A stretch of DNA of 64,000 nt from assembly GCA_963930645.1 (NCBI GenBank), contig CAWVNO010002543.1, positions 1-64,000 on the forward strand. The letters are read 5' to 3'. Positions 12,059 to 21,813 of the stretch are shown piece by piece (positions within the stretch are counted from its first letter, which is position 1; every line of letters begins with the position of its first letter). A model generated the notes under the pieces. That model did not search any database. It was given only the letters and a program-made list of their open reading frames with translations, and had not been told where the DNA came from. The stretch comes from Salticus scenicus. Its lineage: Eukaryota > Arthropoda > Arachnida > Araneae > Salticidae. A program made the translations under genes and the position numbers.

Positions 12059-12369
12059 TTTATTTATTTATTATGAAGTTTAATGAATTGCAATATTATC
12101 AAGACTTTATTAAGCATATTAATATATATAATAAGCAGTAAAATTATTCACTAATTTAAAAAAACTGAAAAAAATGCTACATAATCTCTTATCTCTTAAC
12201 CTATGCTCATATTTAAACAGTTTATAAACTGATCATGAAAAACATAACTATTCACATTTCCAGTACGCAAACTCTTAGTTGATTTCTCCTCCAATTCATA
12301 AATCGTAACTGCTCCAGTTTACAGAAACGTAAATAATTATACTTAGAGCTCATGAGAACATAGTTGCTC

Positions 12370-13300
12370 AAACATATACTATGCGCACTCAATAAATCCT
12401 GCAAGGCAATAAACAAATACGTCGAATGGCGGAGGGAGGTCTCTTCGAAACAGTATTATCCAAAGCATCCCAGATGTACTAAAAAATGTTCATATATGGG
12501 GATTTAAGTGGATAATGTGCATCGCTAAAGTCAGGAGTTTGATCATGGAGTCACTCACTACCAAATTTCGACGTGTGAGGAGTGGATTATCCTGATGGAA
12601 TGGTCTAAGTTGATCAAAGTTCACAAATCACATGAATGGTTGCAGATGATCGGGCATGATGCTTACGTTTCTGTCACTTGTCGGAGTCGTATTTTGACGT
12701 ATCAGAGGTCCCGCATCACACTAATTACACATTCCCAATAACATAGCAGAGAGCCTCCGCGAGCTTCAACTGTCAGATGCGTCCATGTAGGATCAGTAGG
12801 TTGACGAGGTTATCTCCATACTCCCACATATCCATCGACTAATATAATTAGAAACGAGATTCGTCAGACAAGGCAACGTGCTTCCAGTCATCAACAGTTC
12901 ATTGACGTCTTTTAAGGGACCAGGTGAAGTTTTGCAGTCAAGATCGGTGTACGAGTGGGCTTTAGGCTCCGAAAGCCCATACCAATGTGGGTCTGTTGAA
13001 TAGATCTCACGCTGGCACTATTTTAATGCCGCAGTATTCAAATCTGCTGCAATTTGATGCAGGTTTGCACGTATGTCATATTTAATGATTCTCGTCAGTC
13101 GCCATTTGCCCCGTTCTTTCACATCTTTTTTCCGCCAACAGTGATGTCGGAGATTTGATGTTTTACCGGATTCCGTATATTCATGGTACGATCGTGAAAT
13201 GGTCGTACGTGAAAACCCAGATTTCATCTCTACTTCGTAGATGCTAAAACCTTTATTTCGTGCATAACCGTATTTAAAGTCGCTTAAATCTTGATAATCT
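12370..13300 (-). pseudogene. Tc1-family transposase pseudogene, unit 2
   Basis: A duplicate of the copy at 8600-9520, with the same inactivating stop in place of the catalytic Glu (complement of about 12479-12481). It has a further 10-bp insertion near 12961 in the region coding for residues just before the first catalytic Asp. The N-terminal helix-turn-helix part (13227-13018) is unchanged. Confidence 0.88.
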
Positions 13301-13431
13301 GCTGCTGTAGAAGCAATCTATATAACAGCTATCTAACAGCTTTGACAACCACTTGTTATCGCATAGACGACAGCATCGTATTATTGCGATTGGTTTCATA
13401 TCTCTGTTATTTCAACCGCACGCCTTTATCA

Positions 13432-13463
<32 letters not shown>

Positions 13464-14115
13464 CTTCAATGAATATACATAAAAAAAAAGTTAAATTAAG
13501 CCAACATATGTATAGTCCAAATGTGCATATTAGTAATTTGCATTAAAAAAAAAAAAAAAAAAAATCTTAAAAGTTCAAGAGGCATCCCACTAAAAAAAAA
13601 AAAAAAAAAAAAAATCTGCAAATGCAATTGAACTTATAATTTATGTAACATAAATTACTCGAAACTGGTGAAAGGATCAGAAAGGGAAGCAAAACATGAA
13701 GACAAGTAGTCTAACTAAAGAAAAAGTTACCTAACGAATTTTATTCATATTTCAATTAGAGAAAAAAAATAACTTTCTAAAACTAAACGAAAAAAGGGAA
13801 AATAGTTTTTATGAAAATATTATTCAGTATTTTCGAATACGAAAAGCTACTTAATTGAATGGTATTTGATAGTATATAATTCATAATAAAATTTTAACGT
13901 TTTAAAAATCAAATTATATACCGTAAAATTCTGATAGTAAACACCTACCCATACATCACTTGCTCCATGATTTTCAGATGTTTTCATTTTACAAAAACCT
14001 TCCGTTCACTCCGCTATTATTATCTGAATTTTTTCATAAAATTTCAGCGTTTTAAATGTTCCTGATAATGTCATACCTTCCGATTTTAATTATTTTTACA
14101 TATTCTTTTACTATA

Positions 14116-14330
14116 TTTCCTTAATCTTTTCCTCCTCTCCTACATGGCGAATACTGGCCATGTCTAATGCTACAGCATTCCACGGAAGTGCTCTCGGGAA
14201 GCAATCATATGGCGCATGATGTTGCTATTAACCAACACTGTTCATATGTTGTTTGGGCGACATTGTAATTTAGTTTTCTCTTATTTTTTTTTCTTGTTGT
14301 TTGTTTATGCAATAAACATCGGGGGCGTCC
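14116..14330 (+). mobile_element. LTR-like repeat with internal deletion
   Basis: The same block as 10335-10698, but everything between GTTTGGGC (ending 14258) and CATTGTAATTT (from 14261) is missing. That is 155 bp of unit 1 replaced by two bases. The deletion removes the TATA-like and CACTCGGCGCC parts and keeps the CAATAAAC signal. Confidence 0.55.
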
Positions 14331-14368
14331 AATAATAACTGAAACCTACAAGACACATTACATATGTT

Positions 14369-14819
14369 TTTGCACAATATTCAAAGCTGGTACGTCATAC
14401 CAGTTTGAGATGAGGGACAACACGAAAATTGTTCTAACAAAATGTTTAACACGGTTGATGTTTCTAGTATGAATGTTGATCGAATATCATTTACAGACGA
14501 AGCTTATTTAAATCGGGTTGGTGTATGTAAGAATCAAGATTGGAGTTTTGGGGTCATCGGAAATTTTTGGACATTTGTACTACGCATAATCATACTATTG
14601 CTAAAAAAATTCCGTCCTGTCAGCAATTTTCTGAGAAGACATCATTTCTCTTTTTCTGGCCAGAAACGGTGTTGACTGACTGGTATACTGCAAAATTTAA
14701 ATATTTCTTTAACATTGAACAAATGCTAGAAAATCATGCTCGCCCATACAAAACACGTTATTTTTTACTCTTCAAATTACTTCGATGTTACAGTTATTGC
14801 AGTGAATTGTGAGACAGAT
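14369..14819 (+). pseudogene. Mariner-like DDE transposase remnant, unit 2
   Basis: A duplicate of 10740-11190 with the same FTDEA and FFWPETV blocks and the same frameshift between them. Confidence 0.6.
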
Positions 14820-15448
14820 AAGAATAAAGGTATGGACTGGTCTCAGTATTATCAGTCTATCTCTGATCTCAGTTCCCAGTCTATCTCCCTACTCATAGCA
14901 TACGATTACTTTCTGTGAGGTATACCTAAAAGCACTATTTACTACAGCAATCATTTTAAACACGAGAAGGTGTAAGAGGCGACTTGTCCAGCTTGAAAGT
15001 CGATTTCTGGTGACAAAAAAGAGAATCACTGGCATTTTTCTTTTTTTTTCTTTCTAAAGGCTTTGCATTACGCGCTTTTATCTATATCCGATTCCGAGAT
15101 ATTTATTTTTTAGGGTTCATTCATAAACTAACCTTTTATCTTGCAATAAAAATATGAGACTCGGATGAAATAAATGTAGTATAAGAAAGAACAGCTTTTA
15201 ATTGATAAATATAACACTTTAGAATTATAGAGGCATTAATCTGTATTACAAATAATTTGTTTTTAAACAAATCTAATTTCGCTATATTATGTTGTATCTA
15301 AATACAATAAAAAAAAATCCATTGCGCAGTTCTTGTAAAAGATTGTGTGATATTGTGTTTTACAATCACGATATTTCATATCCAGGGGTTTTTCTTTAAA
15401 GGAAATATAAATATGTATATATATTTTTTTATTAAAATTATACTAATG

Positions 15449-15451
<3 letters not shown>

Positions 15452-15509
<58 letters not shown>

Positions 15510-15511
15510 TA
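15452..15511. repeat. (TA)n tract ending the second 3.7-kb unit
   Basis: A TA dinucleotide run about 50 bp before the homology between the two units ends. Confidence 0.85.
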
Positions 15512-15563
15512 TAAAGAAAAAAAATAAACTAAATAGTTGTTTTTTCTTTTTTTTATGAGACAG

Positions 15564-16155
15564 CTACACATGTCACATCCATAACATACCTATATAATAA
15601 ATATATGTTCTAAAGTTCTTTCAAAAAATGCATTAAAAATTTTAATGTAACTGAAATTTTCTATATCGCTATTTTTATACTTTCGTATTCAAAATATTAC
15701 AGAACATGTGTTTCGATTTCCATATATATTCGTCTCATTTTGCAGTCTAATGAGTTTTCAGTGATACGTACTTTTGTATTAACCGTCAGTGCTGTTATTT
15801 CAGAAAATAATCTCAAAACCAAAGTGTTTTATTTCGAAACTAATGGAAAATGATCATGCAAACATCTAAAAAATTTTCTTTGACTGAATTGAAATTGCAA
15901 AATGCATCGAACTGTATCTAAATTTAAGACATATTAAATTTATATTTCTCTAGAAAAATGCATTTTTATATAGGTATTTAGAGGATGAATAAATGTACAT
16001 AAATTTTAAGTTACATAAAAATTTTCTCTTTTAACTGGTGTTAATTTAATATTAAATAACAATTAATTATCCAACCAGATAAATAATTAAATGAAAGTTT
16101 AAAATATGCTTTTTTTTTAGCATGTAGTCACATAGTTTTATTATGAATTATATGT

Positions 16156-16186
<31 letters not shown>

Positions 16187-16202
16187 CATACATATATATG
16201 TA
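15564..16202. other. AT-rich spacer, no gene seen
   Basis: It contains a TA/CATA microsatellite at about 16153-16204. No coding or RNA feature is recognised. Confidence 0.55.
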
Positions 16203-16204
16203 TA

Positions 16205-16392
16205 CAGTCGGCAGCAAAATTATTAAAGCATTGTCAATAATTGCTATTTAAAGGATGTGCATTTAATACTGTTTTGTTAAGTAAATATTTGTCGAATCAT
16301 GATCTTAGTCTTATGCTGTTTATAAAAAAGTATGTTAATGATAAAAATTAATGATTAGTGGTTGTGTGCGTCAATAATTTTGCTGCCGACTG
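16205..16392. mobile_element. 188-bp MITE, CAGTCGGCAGC ends, TA-flanked
   Basis: The terminal inverted repeats are exact over 20 bp: CAGTCGGCAGCAAAATTATT at 16205-16224 and its reverse complement at 16373-16392. TA dinucleotides at 16203-16204 and 16393-16394 fit the target duplication of the Tc1/mariner superfamily. No transposase is encoded, so it would need one in trans. The interior contains CTGTTTTGTTAAGTAAATA and TTGTCGAATCATGATCTTAG, which also occur in the foldback element at 21814-22031. Confidence 0.9.
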
Positions 16393-16394
16393 TA

Positions 16395-17069
16395 TATATA
16401 TTCTGAGTGTCCCATAAATCTAGACATTTTAAAAATTGATAAAAAAAAATGAAGGAATTGATGAAATTGAACAGGATTTACAAAAGCGTCACTCTTATAA
16501 AATGAGATTTTTTCTCTTTTTTAAGTAAAGAAAATAATATTAGTTAAACTTTAACTAATAGAGCGCAATGTACGCGAGCAAATCACATATTTCCATGATA
16601 AACTATACTTATCTGCATGCAGATTTTTACAGCATATAACTTATGTTCCCGCCATCACTAGAAATACACCCTGTTAATGAGTTACCATAATGCTTTCTTC
16701 AGTTTCAGTCGAGGAATCTTAGGTGAAATAAAACATTTTTACCACCAATAAAGCTTTGTACACTAAATGAGCATCACAGTTAAAATTTCATGTACGTACA
16801 AGGTGGAGGAAAAATAAGAAATGAGCTGTTAATCCTAAAAAAGTTCAACTTATTAGAGATCTTTTTATTTCTGGTTACGCGTCTGTTCATTACTACCCTT
16901 TATTGACGAAAATTTGAATTATTATTTTTTTCTTTACAAGAAAAATATATTCATTTCACGAGAATAACACCAATATAGCAAATATGTTTCCGTAGGATCT
17001 CCCACGATAAGTCCCAGATTTCCGCATTCCTCCCAGTATATCCCGTAGGAATGCAGAATGCCCGCCGTA
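16395..17069. other. Spacer, possible old element, no gene seen
   Basis: It begins with GAGTGTCCCATAAATCTAG, a word like the ends of some mariner-type elements, but no partner inverted repeat or transposase was found. CG content rises from about 16980 towards the SINE. Confidence 0.4.
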
Positions 17070-17084
17070 GCGGCCTCCGTAGGA
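17070..17084. repeat. SINE target-site duplication, left
   Basis: GCGGCCTCCGTAGGA, identical to 17402-17416 on the other side of the SINE. Confidence 0.93.
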
Positions 17085-17401
17085 TGGATTGTTGGATGGA
17101 TGGTTGGGTTTTACGTCGCACTATTGCTGCGCAGATGGGCAATTGGCGACGGTCTGGTACACACCCCTAGAGGTGGTCCGGAGACATGCCATCACAATTT
17201 TGATCCTCCGCGGCTCTCCCGCTTCGGTGACCCCCAGAGGTATAATTTTTGATGGGAACATGGAGGACATTGCAGCCACGACAGATTTTACGTGCACCAG
17301 CCACCATTAGTGTACACGACGGTCTTTGGCCTGCTCGAGTACCGAACCCGCAATCTTCCAATTACGAGGCCGGCGCTCTACCGACTGGGCTACCGCAGCC
17401 C
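17085..17401 (-). mobile_element. tRNA-headed SINE, full-length
   Basis: Read on the minus strand, the element starts at 17401 with a tRNA-like head. Box A is TAGCCCAGTCGG (complement of 17381-17392) and box B is GGTTCGGTACTCG (complement of 17336-17348). The body contains two ACGT-centred words (TTTTACGTGCACC and TTTTACGTCGCAC as read on the plus strand). The tail ends in an ATCC-type simple repeat. A perfect 15-bp target duplication flanks it. The overall architecture resembles tick SINEs as I remember them, which supports an arachnid host. It is transcribed by RNA polymerase III if active, and would depend on a LINE for mobility. Small frames on both strands inside it are not genes. Confidence 0.93.
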
Positions 17402-17416
17402 GCGGCCTCCGTAGGA
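17402..17416. repeat. SINE target-site duplication, right
   Basis: Second copy of the 15-bp duplication, directly next to the tRNA-like head. Confidence 0.93.
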
Positions 17417-18130
17417 ACATCGTATATCCGTAGCTCCGTCGTAGTTCCCGAGAACTAAATCTGTCAAATCATTCCTAGAATGTCAAATTAGATTTTCCCA
17501 CAGATTTCCCAAATAAAACATGTCCGTTCTTCCTCCGGGAAGAATCCGGGAGGTTCAGAATACCCCAGGGAGCGATGTAGTAAGATCATTGTTATACGGA
17601 CATTTCCACAAACTGCATTCAATTCTGCCAATTTCTTCAAATTGTATGAATTTTTGAAATGTGTACGGACTTATGAGACATTCGATGTCCTACATTTTTG
17701 TTCTTGTAATGGTATTATGTATTGCTCTTATGTAATGCTCTCGTGATTATGTAAATTAGATCTTAGGAATTATGCTATAAAATATTTAATACTGTACGTT
17801 GGTTCTTTTTAATAGAAAACCTTTAGCCAATCGTAGCCATCTGGCAAATGTAGCCAGAGATCTGTGACTAAACAGGTGCATTTGGCAATAAAATGTAAAG
17901 ATGAGATGGCAAAATACAGACTGCAATGTGATATTTAAAATAAACGTCTAGGAAGTTAAGATTTTGTCTTAAATGTTTACATTTTAATGACCTTGTAGAT
18001 TTTCTACATCTGTCAATAATCTGCCAAATTTCTAACTACATCAATCACAGACATTTCCTTTACTAGCAGAGTCAAGCCATGAGATTTCTCCTCCATTTTA
18101 AGTTTTTTCTGACCCATTGTGTGGATTGGC
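17417..18130. other. Spacer, SINE-insertion host sequence
   Basis: The sequence around the SINE (16980-17069 and 17417-17580) is less AT-rich than the rest and holds several CCGTAG(G) and CCGGGA words (GGGAAGAATCCGGGAGG at about 17538). It may be an older element the SINE landed in, but no ends or reading frame were found. From 17580 it is ordinary AT-rich sequence. Confidence 0.4.
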
Positions 18131-18220
18131 TATACCGATGTAGGTTCTATATATTTTTAATAATAAATAAAACACTTTAAAACACGTATATAAGTTTTAA
18201 AAACATATATTTAATTAAAA

Positions 18221-18275
18221 GCGGCTTATTCCAAAGCTTTTCGCCCTGAAAATTAGGGCATCATCAGGAAGTCTA
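18221..18275 (-). ncRNA. Hammerhead-ribozyme-like motif
   Basis: The minus strand reads CTGATGA (complement of 18261-18267), one extra T, a stem GCCCT/AGGGC with loop AATTTTC (18259-18243), then GAAA (18242-18239). A short AGCTTT turn follows, and a GGAATAAG strand that pairs imperfectly with the GACTTC just before CTGATGA. This is the order of core strand, stem II, GAAA, stem III and stem I of a hammerhead. The extra T between the core and stem II and the mismatches in stem I suggest a weak or decayed ribozyme. Self-cleavage cannot be judged from sequence alone. Confidence 0.6.
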
Positions 18276-18786
18276 CATGGTTTTACACAATGTGCAGCTG
18301 TGTTACAAATATATATACTAAATCAGGTTAAAGCTACAGTTACATCGTTGCTTTAATACATTTTTTTAGTTCATTGGTCAGAGCCATTCTACATTGACAC
18401 TGAGACAACACTTGATTACTGCAACTTGCGTTGGAAAAGTCAGTTTTGGATGTCTTTCGGAAAGGCTGGCGTGGTGGTAACATCAAGGTGAAAAAACGTT
18501 CCGAGCAGTGGTAGTGAATGGAAGTCATTCTTTTGGAGGCGTCAATGGATGGCAGCTGGAACACTGGACTGGCGTTAACAACTGTTATAAGAGACTTGTA
18601 GTGGAAAGGAATCAAACCTTGAAGACAAACTGTGGATGGGAACATGGAACTTGGAGTGGCGGTAACTATCATTGGAGAAGGGTGCAGCATCGTCCATAGA
18701 AACTTAAATAAAACTTGAAATTGATGAGGTTACATATTCTACTGGAAAATTATATATGCAAGTTAAATATGTGGTTGTATAATATA

Positions 18787-19180
18787 ATTCCAAATTTTAG
18801 GTAGAAAAGCTGAATCTTTAGAATTAATACCATTAGGATATTTTACAAAATTTACAGCTTCTGAAATTACGAGTTCAGTTATATTTTGTGGAGTTGAAAT
18901 TATTTCTGCTCGATCCTATAAGGGTATAGCGCTGGCGTTATTGTAAATGAAAAACACAATTGCAGAACTTCTTTGATATGTTCCTAGATTCTGCTATTAA
19001 GAGTTCTTTTAGTTTGTCCAATATAGAAAAAAAATTCATTATTCAATTGTATGGGAAGTTTATAAACCCTTCCAGTGGGTCTAGTGCGGTCATTGTCATT
19101 ATACTTAGTTGTTTAATAGTTAAAGGTGAACTATAAGGAATTACAGTATTAAATTTTCGAAAAGTATAATGTCTAAAATT
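18787..19180 (-). pseudogene. GIY-YIG endonuclease domain of Penelope-like element
   Basis: Reading from 19180 downwards: HYTFRKFNTVIPYSSP, a frameshift, then TGRVYKLPIQLNNEFFFYIG with VYKLP at 19067-19051 and YIGQT at 19025-19011. QTKRTLNSRI follows, then a stop where relatives have a basic residue, then EHIKEV. After another frameshift come DRAEIISTPQNITELVISEA and NFVKYPNGINSKDSAFLPKI, ending at 18790. VYKLP and YIGQT are the GIY and YIG motifs. The C-terminal EAVNF...YPNGINS...W block matches the usual end of Penelope-type proteins. Two frameshifts and at least two stops make it a pseudogene. Confidence 0.85.
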
Positions 19181-19218
19181 ATCGAAATCTTTACTATAAA
19201 CAAGGCTGAACTATAAAC

Positions 19219-19373
19219 AAGGTACTATATTACTATAAACAAGGTGAATTTAATTTTAGGGGTAAATTTAGAAGAGTTATTAATTGGAGGAAAAAAAGAG
19301 TTTATTTATTTATTTATTTTTTTATTAAAAATCTCAATTATAGTATTTATTTATTTATTTTTTATTTATTTTT

Positions 19374-19419
<46 letters not shown>

Positions 19420-19600
19420 ACAATAAAACAAACAAACAAACAAACAAAAAATACAACAAAAAACTACTATAATTGAATTTTTCAGTAAAATAAAAAATAA
19501 ACTACTTTTTCCTCCAATTAATAACTCTTCTACAACCACTTCTACAATAATCATTCTATAACCCCTAAAATTAAATTCACTAATAGCCTTGTACTTATTT
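19219..19600. repeat. Large imperfect inverted repeat around poly(A)
   Basis: The left arm (about 19219-19350: GTGAATTTAATTTTAGGGGT, then GAAGAGTTATTAATTGGAGG and CTCAATTATAGTA) pairs with the right arm (about 19460-19600) carrying the reverse complements (CCTCCAATTAATAACTCTTC, ACCCCTAAAATTAAATTCAC). About 40 A and a (CAAA)n run lie at the centre. The arms are not identical, and the right arm has an extra 30-bp segment. Possibly two head-to-head copies of a Penelope-like internal segment. Confidence 0.7.
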
Positions 19601-19648
19601 TTTTATTTTTTATTTATTTATTTATTTATTTTTTGCCAATCAAGTGTA

Positions 19649-19683
<35 letters not shown>

Positions 19684-20283
19684 CTGCACTGTACTGTCTC
19701 AGACAGTTTCATTTAAAATATTATCAAGTTTTTAAATACACTCAAAAACCATATTAGAAATCTTATAGATATACAGATAAATTTTTCCGTTTAAATTTTT
19801 GTTTCTTTAAGTTTAGATCTTTGTATCATTTATGAAATACCATATTATTTTATTTATTTATTAACATTATGCAAAATAAAAATAAAACTTGCTGAAAACT
19901 TGCACGTTCAAAACTTCGAAACGTGGAATATTCCAAATTTTTCTTGTAATATTTCTCAACAACATTCCATTAAGTGCCTTAATCCTAAAAGCTATTTTGG
20001 TTTCTAAGCCGATTAGCTGCAATTAAATAATGTTAGTTATTTCGGAGAAGTTGAAAATTAAAATTTTAAGAGTCCTAATTTTCTAAGATTGCGTGAGCCA
20101 AAAGGACGTTAGTTCCTCCGAATTTGAACTTATAAGCATTTGAATTATTAATAGTCATAGTTATATATTTTAATGTAGAAAAAGCATTAAAAGAAGCTTA
20201 ATTCATCATAGAGATTAAAGAAGCATCAGTCATCATACATTTTCCCTAGAATATTATTCATATTTAAAAATATATGTCGATAA

Positions 20284-20331
<48 letters not shown>

Positions 20332-21112
20332 ATCTATATTTAACTTATTTTTTCATTTTTGTATAGATAAAATAATTGCCTCTTTTAATGTGTGCTAATA
20401 TTTTCTTTTTCTTTTGTCACAATTAGGAAAATATTGAGCAATTTACTTGCCACGACCATGTATGTTATCAGTTGAGGGATTTTATCAAATGTATTTGCGT
20501 AACATTCCATTGTATGCGTCTGTTACACAGCTATAGCTGATAGCATTTCTCAAAATGGTTGCAGAAAATAAATTTCCCCATTAATGTTGTGTATTCTTAT
20601 ACAAAATATTTTACAGTGAAAAGAAAACAAATTAATTTATTATTTATTTTATTATGTAAAGAGTAACTTTTAATCTGTACTACGAGAATATCGTACAAAA
20701 ATCTGTCAAGAAAACAGCCTCTGATGGAAACGAGACTTTAGACAGATTAATACTGAATTTCAAGAGAAGGAACATTGGGTACGTTGCAAAGAATATGGCA
20801 AAAAATTTTTCAAAAAAGAACTGCTGCAGAACTCATACACCTCTGGTCGAAAGAGCATCTAACTTCATACAATCTTCAACTATTTCAGTCTCATATAATT
20901 TGTATCTTCCTTTCATTCAAAACGAAAAGTTTTGCGCTCTATTTTAAAATTTTATCTATGCGATATGAAAACTGCATTACTGAAAATAATGTATTGGTAT
21001 TACTAGCATTATTTTAACCTTACTGTGAATATGTTAATTAAGACATTTTCCGAAATCTAGAACATCAGAAATATTTGTACTCAGCAGATTTTCCGTAAGG
21101 CATACAGTTCAA
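19601..21112. other. AT-rich spacer with microsatellites
   Basis: It holds poly(T) at 19651-19681 and a CA/TA compound microsatellite at about 20286-20331. Around 20404-20520 an exon-like patch has a pyrimidine tract and CACAATTAG before an open stretch. The 80-codon frame at 20775-21017 is not recognised. Confidence 0.4.
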
Positions 21113-21580
21113 CACTCGGAAAAATGTCTAGAACGGATATCTAGAATCTAGATTGTGGCTCTAGTAAAAATAGTTCCATGTCATGCTTATAAATTCTAGT
21201 CCCTTTTGAAAGCGAGTTCTAGAAACCGCTATTGGAATTTCAGAGATTTTGCTTAAAATTATCGAAGTCAAACTTATTTAAAAATATCCGCATAATAAAT
21301 GTGAAAACAAGAGGCACGTTTCAGCAAATATAGTCTTGTTTTATGATCCTAATTCTTGAAATACAGGAGAATTTCTCGGAATACGAAGAATTCATAATAT
21401 TCTTAATATTGCTTCACCATCTAGAAATGTATAGACTAGAAATTCTCGATCGTTTCGTCTATTCAGCTTATTGGTGTGTCTTATACGCATAGCTCGGAAA
21501 TCTATATTTATAGTTTAGGGATTTATAAACTGGTCACTTATTCGTTCTAAATGAAAACGGTGTATTTTTTTTTCTCAGTG
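21113..21580 (+). mobile_element. CACTGAG MITE, copy A
   Basis: A non-coding element of about 468 bp with ends CACTCGGAAAAA and TTTTTTTCTCAGTG. Its body shares long stretches with 26675-27147, 27170-27560 and the reverse complement of 39075-39540, including ATCTAGAATCTAGATTGTGG, AATAGTTCCATGTCAT, CTTCACCATCTAGAAAT and the GCATAGCTCGGAAA region. Confidence 0.85.
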
Positions 21581-21813
21581 AAAATTCTGGCATTAAATAA
21601 ACTTCTACTGTTTTCCTAAACAAGATCAAACCAGAGTGCATAAAAATATAGGCGACGATGCTACCTATCAGTCACGGGAGCACGGTTTGATCGTATAAAT
21701 ACCAGTATAAAAACTCCATTAGAAATTCCATTCCAGAAATTCCATTATAAAAATTAATTAATGATTATTTTTTTTTTTTTTTCAAATTACAATCAACAAA
21801 TAAGACACAGTTA

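Larger units (their letters stand above)
11990..15563 (+). repeat. 3.7-kb tandem unit, copy 2 of the first pair
   Basis: Same order as unit 1. Diagnostic differences are a 10-bp insertion near 12961, a 155-bp segment replaced by GA at 14259-14260, and scattered substitutions such as ATACAT for ATATAT near 13480. Homology to unit 1 stops at about 15563, where unit 1 enters its TA-rich tract and unit 2 enters single-copy sequence. Confidence 0.9.
18131..19190 (-). mobile_element. Penelope-like element, 3' part
   Basis: On the minus strand a broken reading frame ends in a GIY-YIG endonuclease domain (see 18787-19180). It is followed by about 450 bp of downstream sequence with a 116-codon open frame (18690-18340) that I do not recognise. 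After that comes a hammerhead-ribozyme-like motif (18221-18275). GIY-YIG endonuclease with reverse transcriptase, and hammerhead motifs in the terminal repeats, are both established features of Penelope-like retroelements. The reverse transcriptase is not found upstream; the inverted repeat at about 19219-19600 interrupts there. The outer limits are estimates. Confidence 0.75.
1..21701 (+). repeat. ~21.7 kb of direct repeat, copy 1
   Basis: The stretch matches 42306-64000 in order and orientation. The offset drifts only between 42287 and 42313 because homopolymers and microsatellites differ in length. Substitutions found by eye are few: 5671 T against 47961 A, 12713 G against 55000 A, 17397 A against 59694 G, and 17814 A against 60111 G. 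The match runs to both window edges, so the real repeat may be longer, possibly a full 42.3-kb unit. It could be a very recent tandem duplication, two alleles placed in series, or an assembly artefact. Confidence 0.95.

Noticed and set aside
11817..12141. Tyrosine/isoleucine-only open frames on both strands across the TA tract (and at 54045-54428 and 57646-57855)
   Set aside because: They are direct translations of (TA)n and vary in length between copies. No coding signal.
17336..17401. Functional tRNA gene on the minus strand
   Set aside because: Box A and B are present, but the acceptor stem does not close and the sequence continues into a SINE body with target duplications. It is a SINE head.
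17058..17458. Several overlapping open frames on both strands near 17.0-17.5 kb
   Set aside because: They come from the SINE and its flanks, where higher GC content removes stops. None is protein-like in a consistent way.
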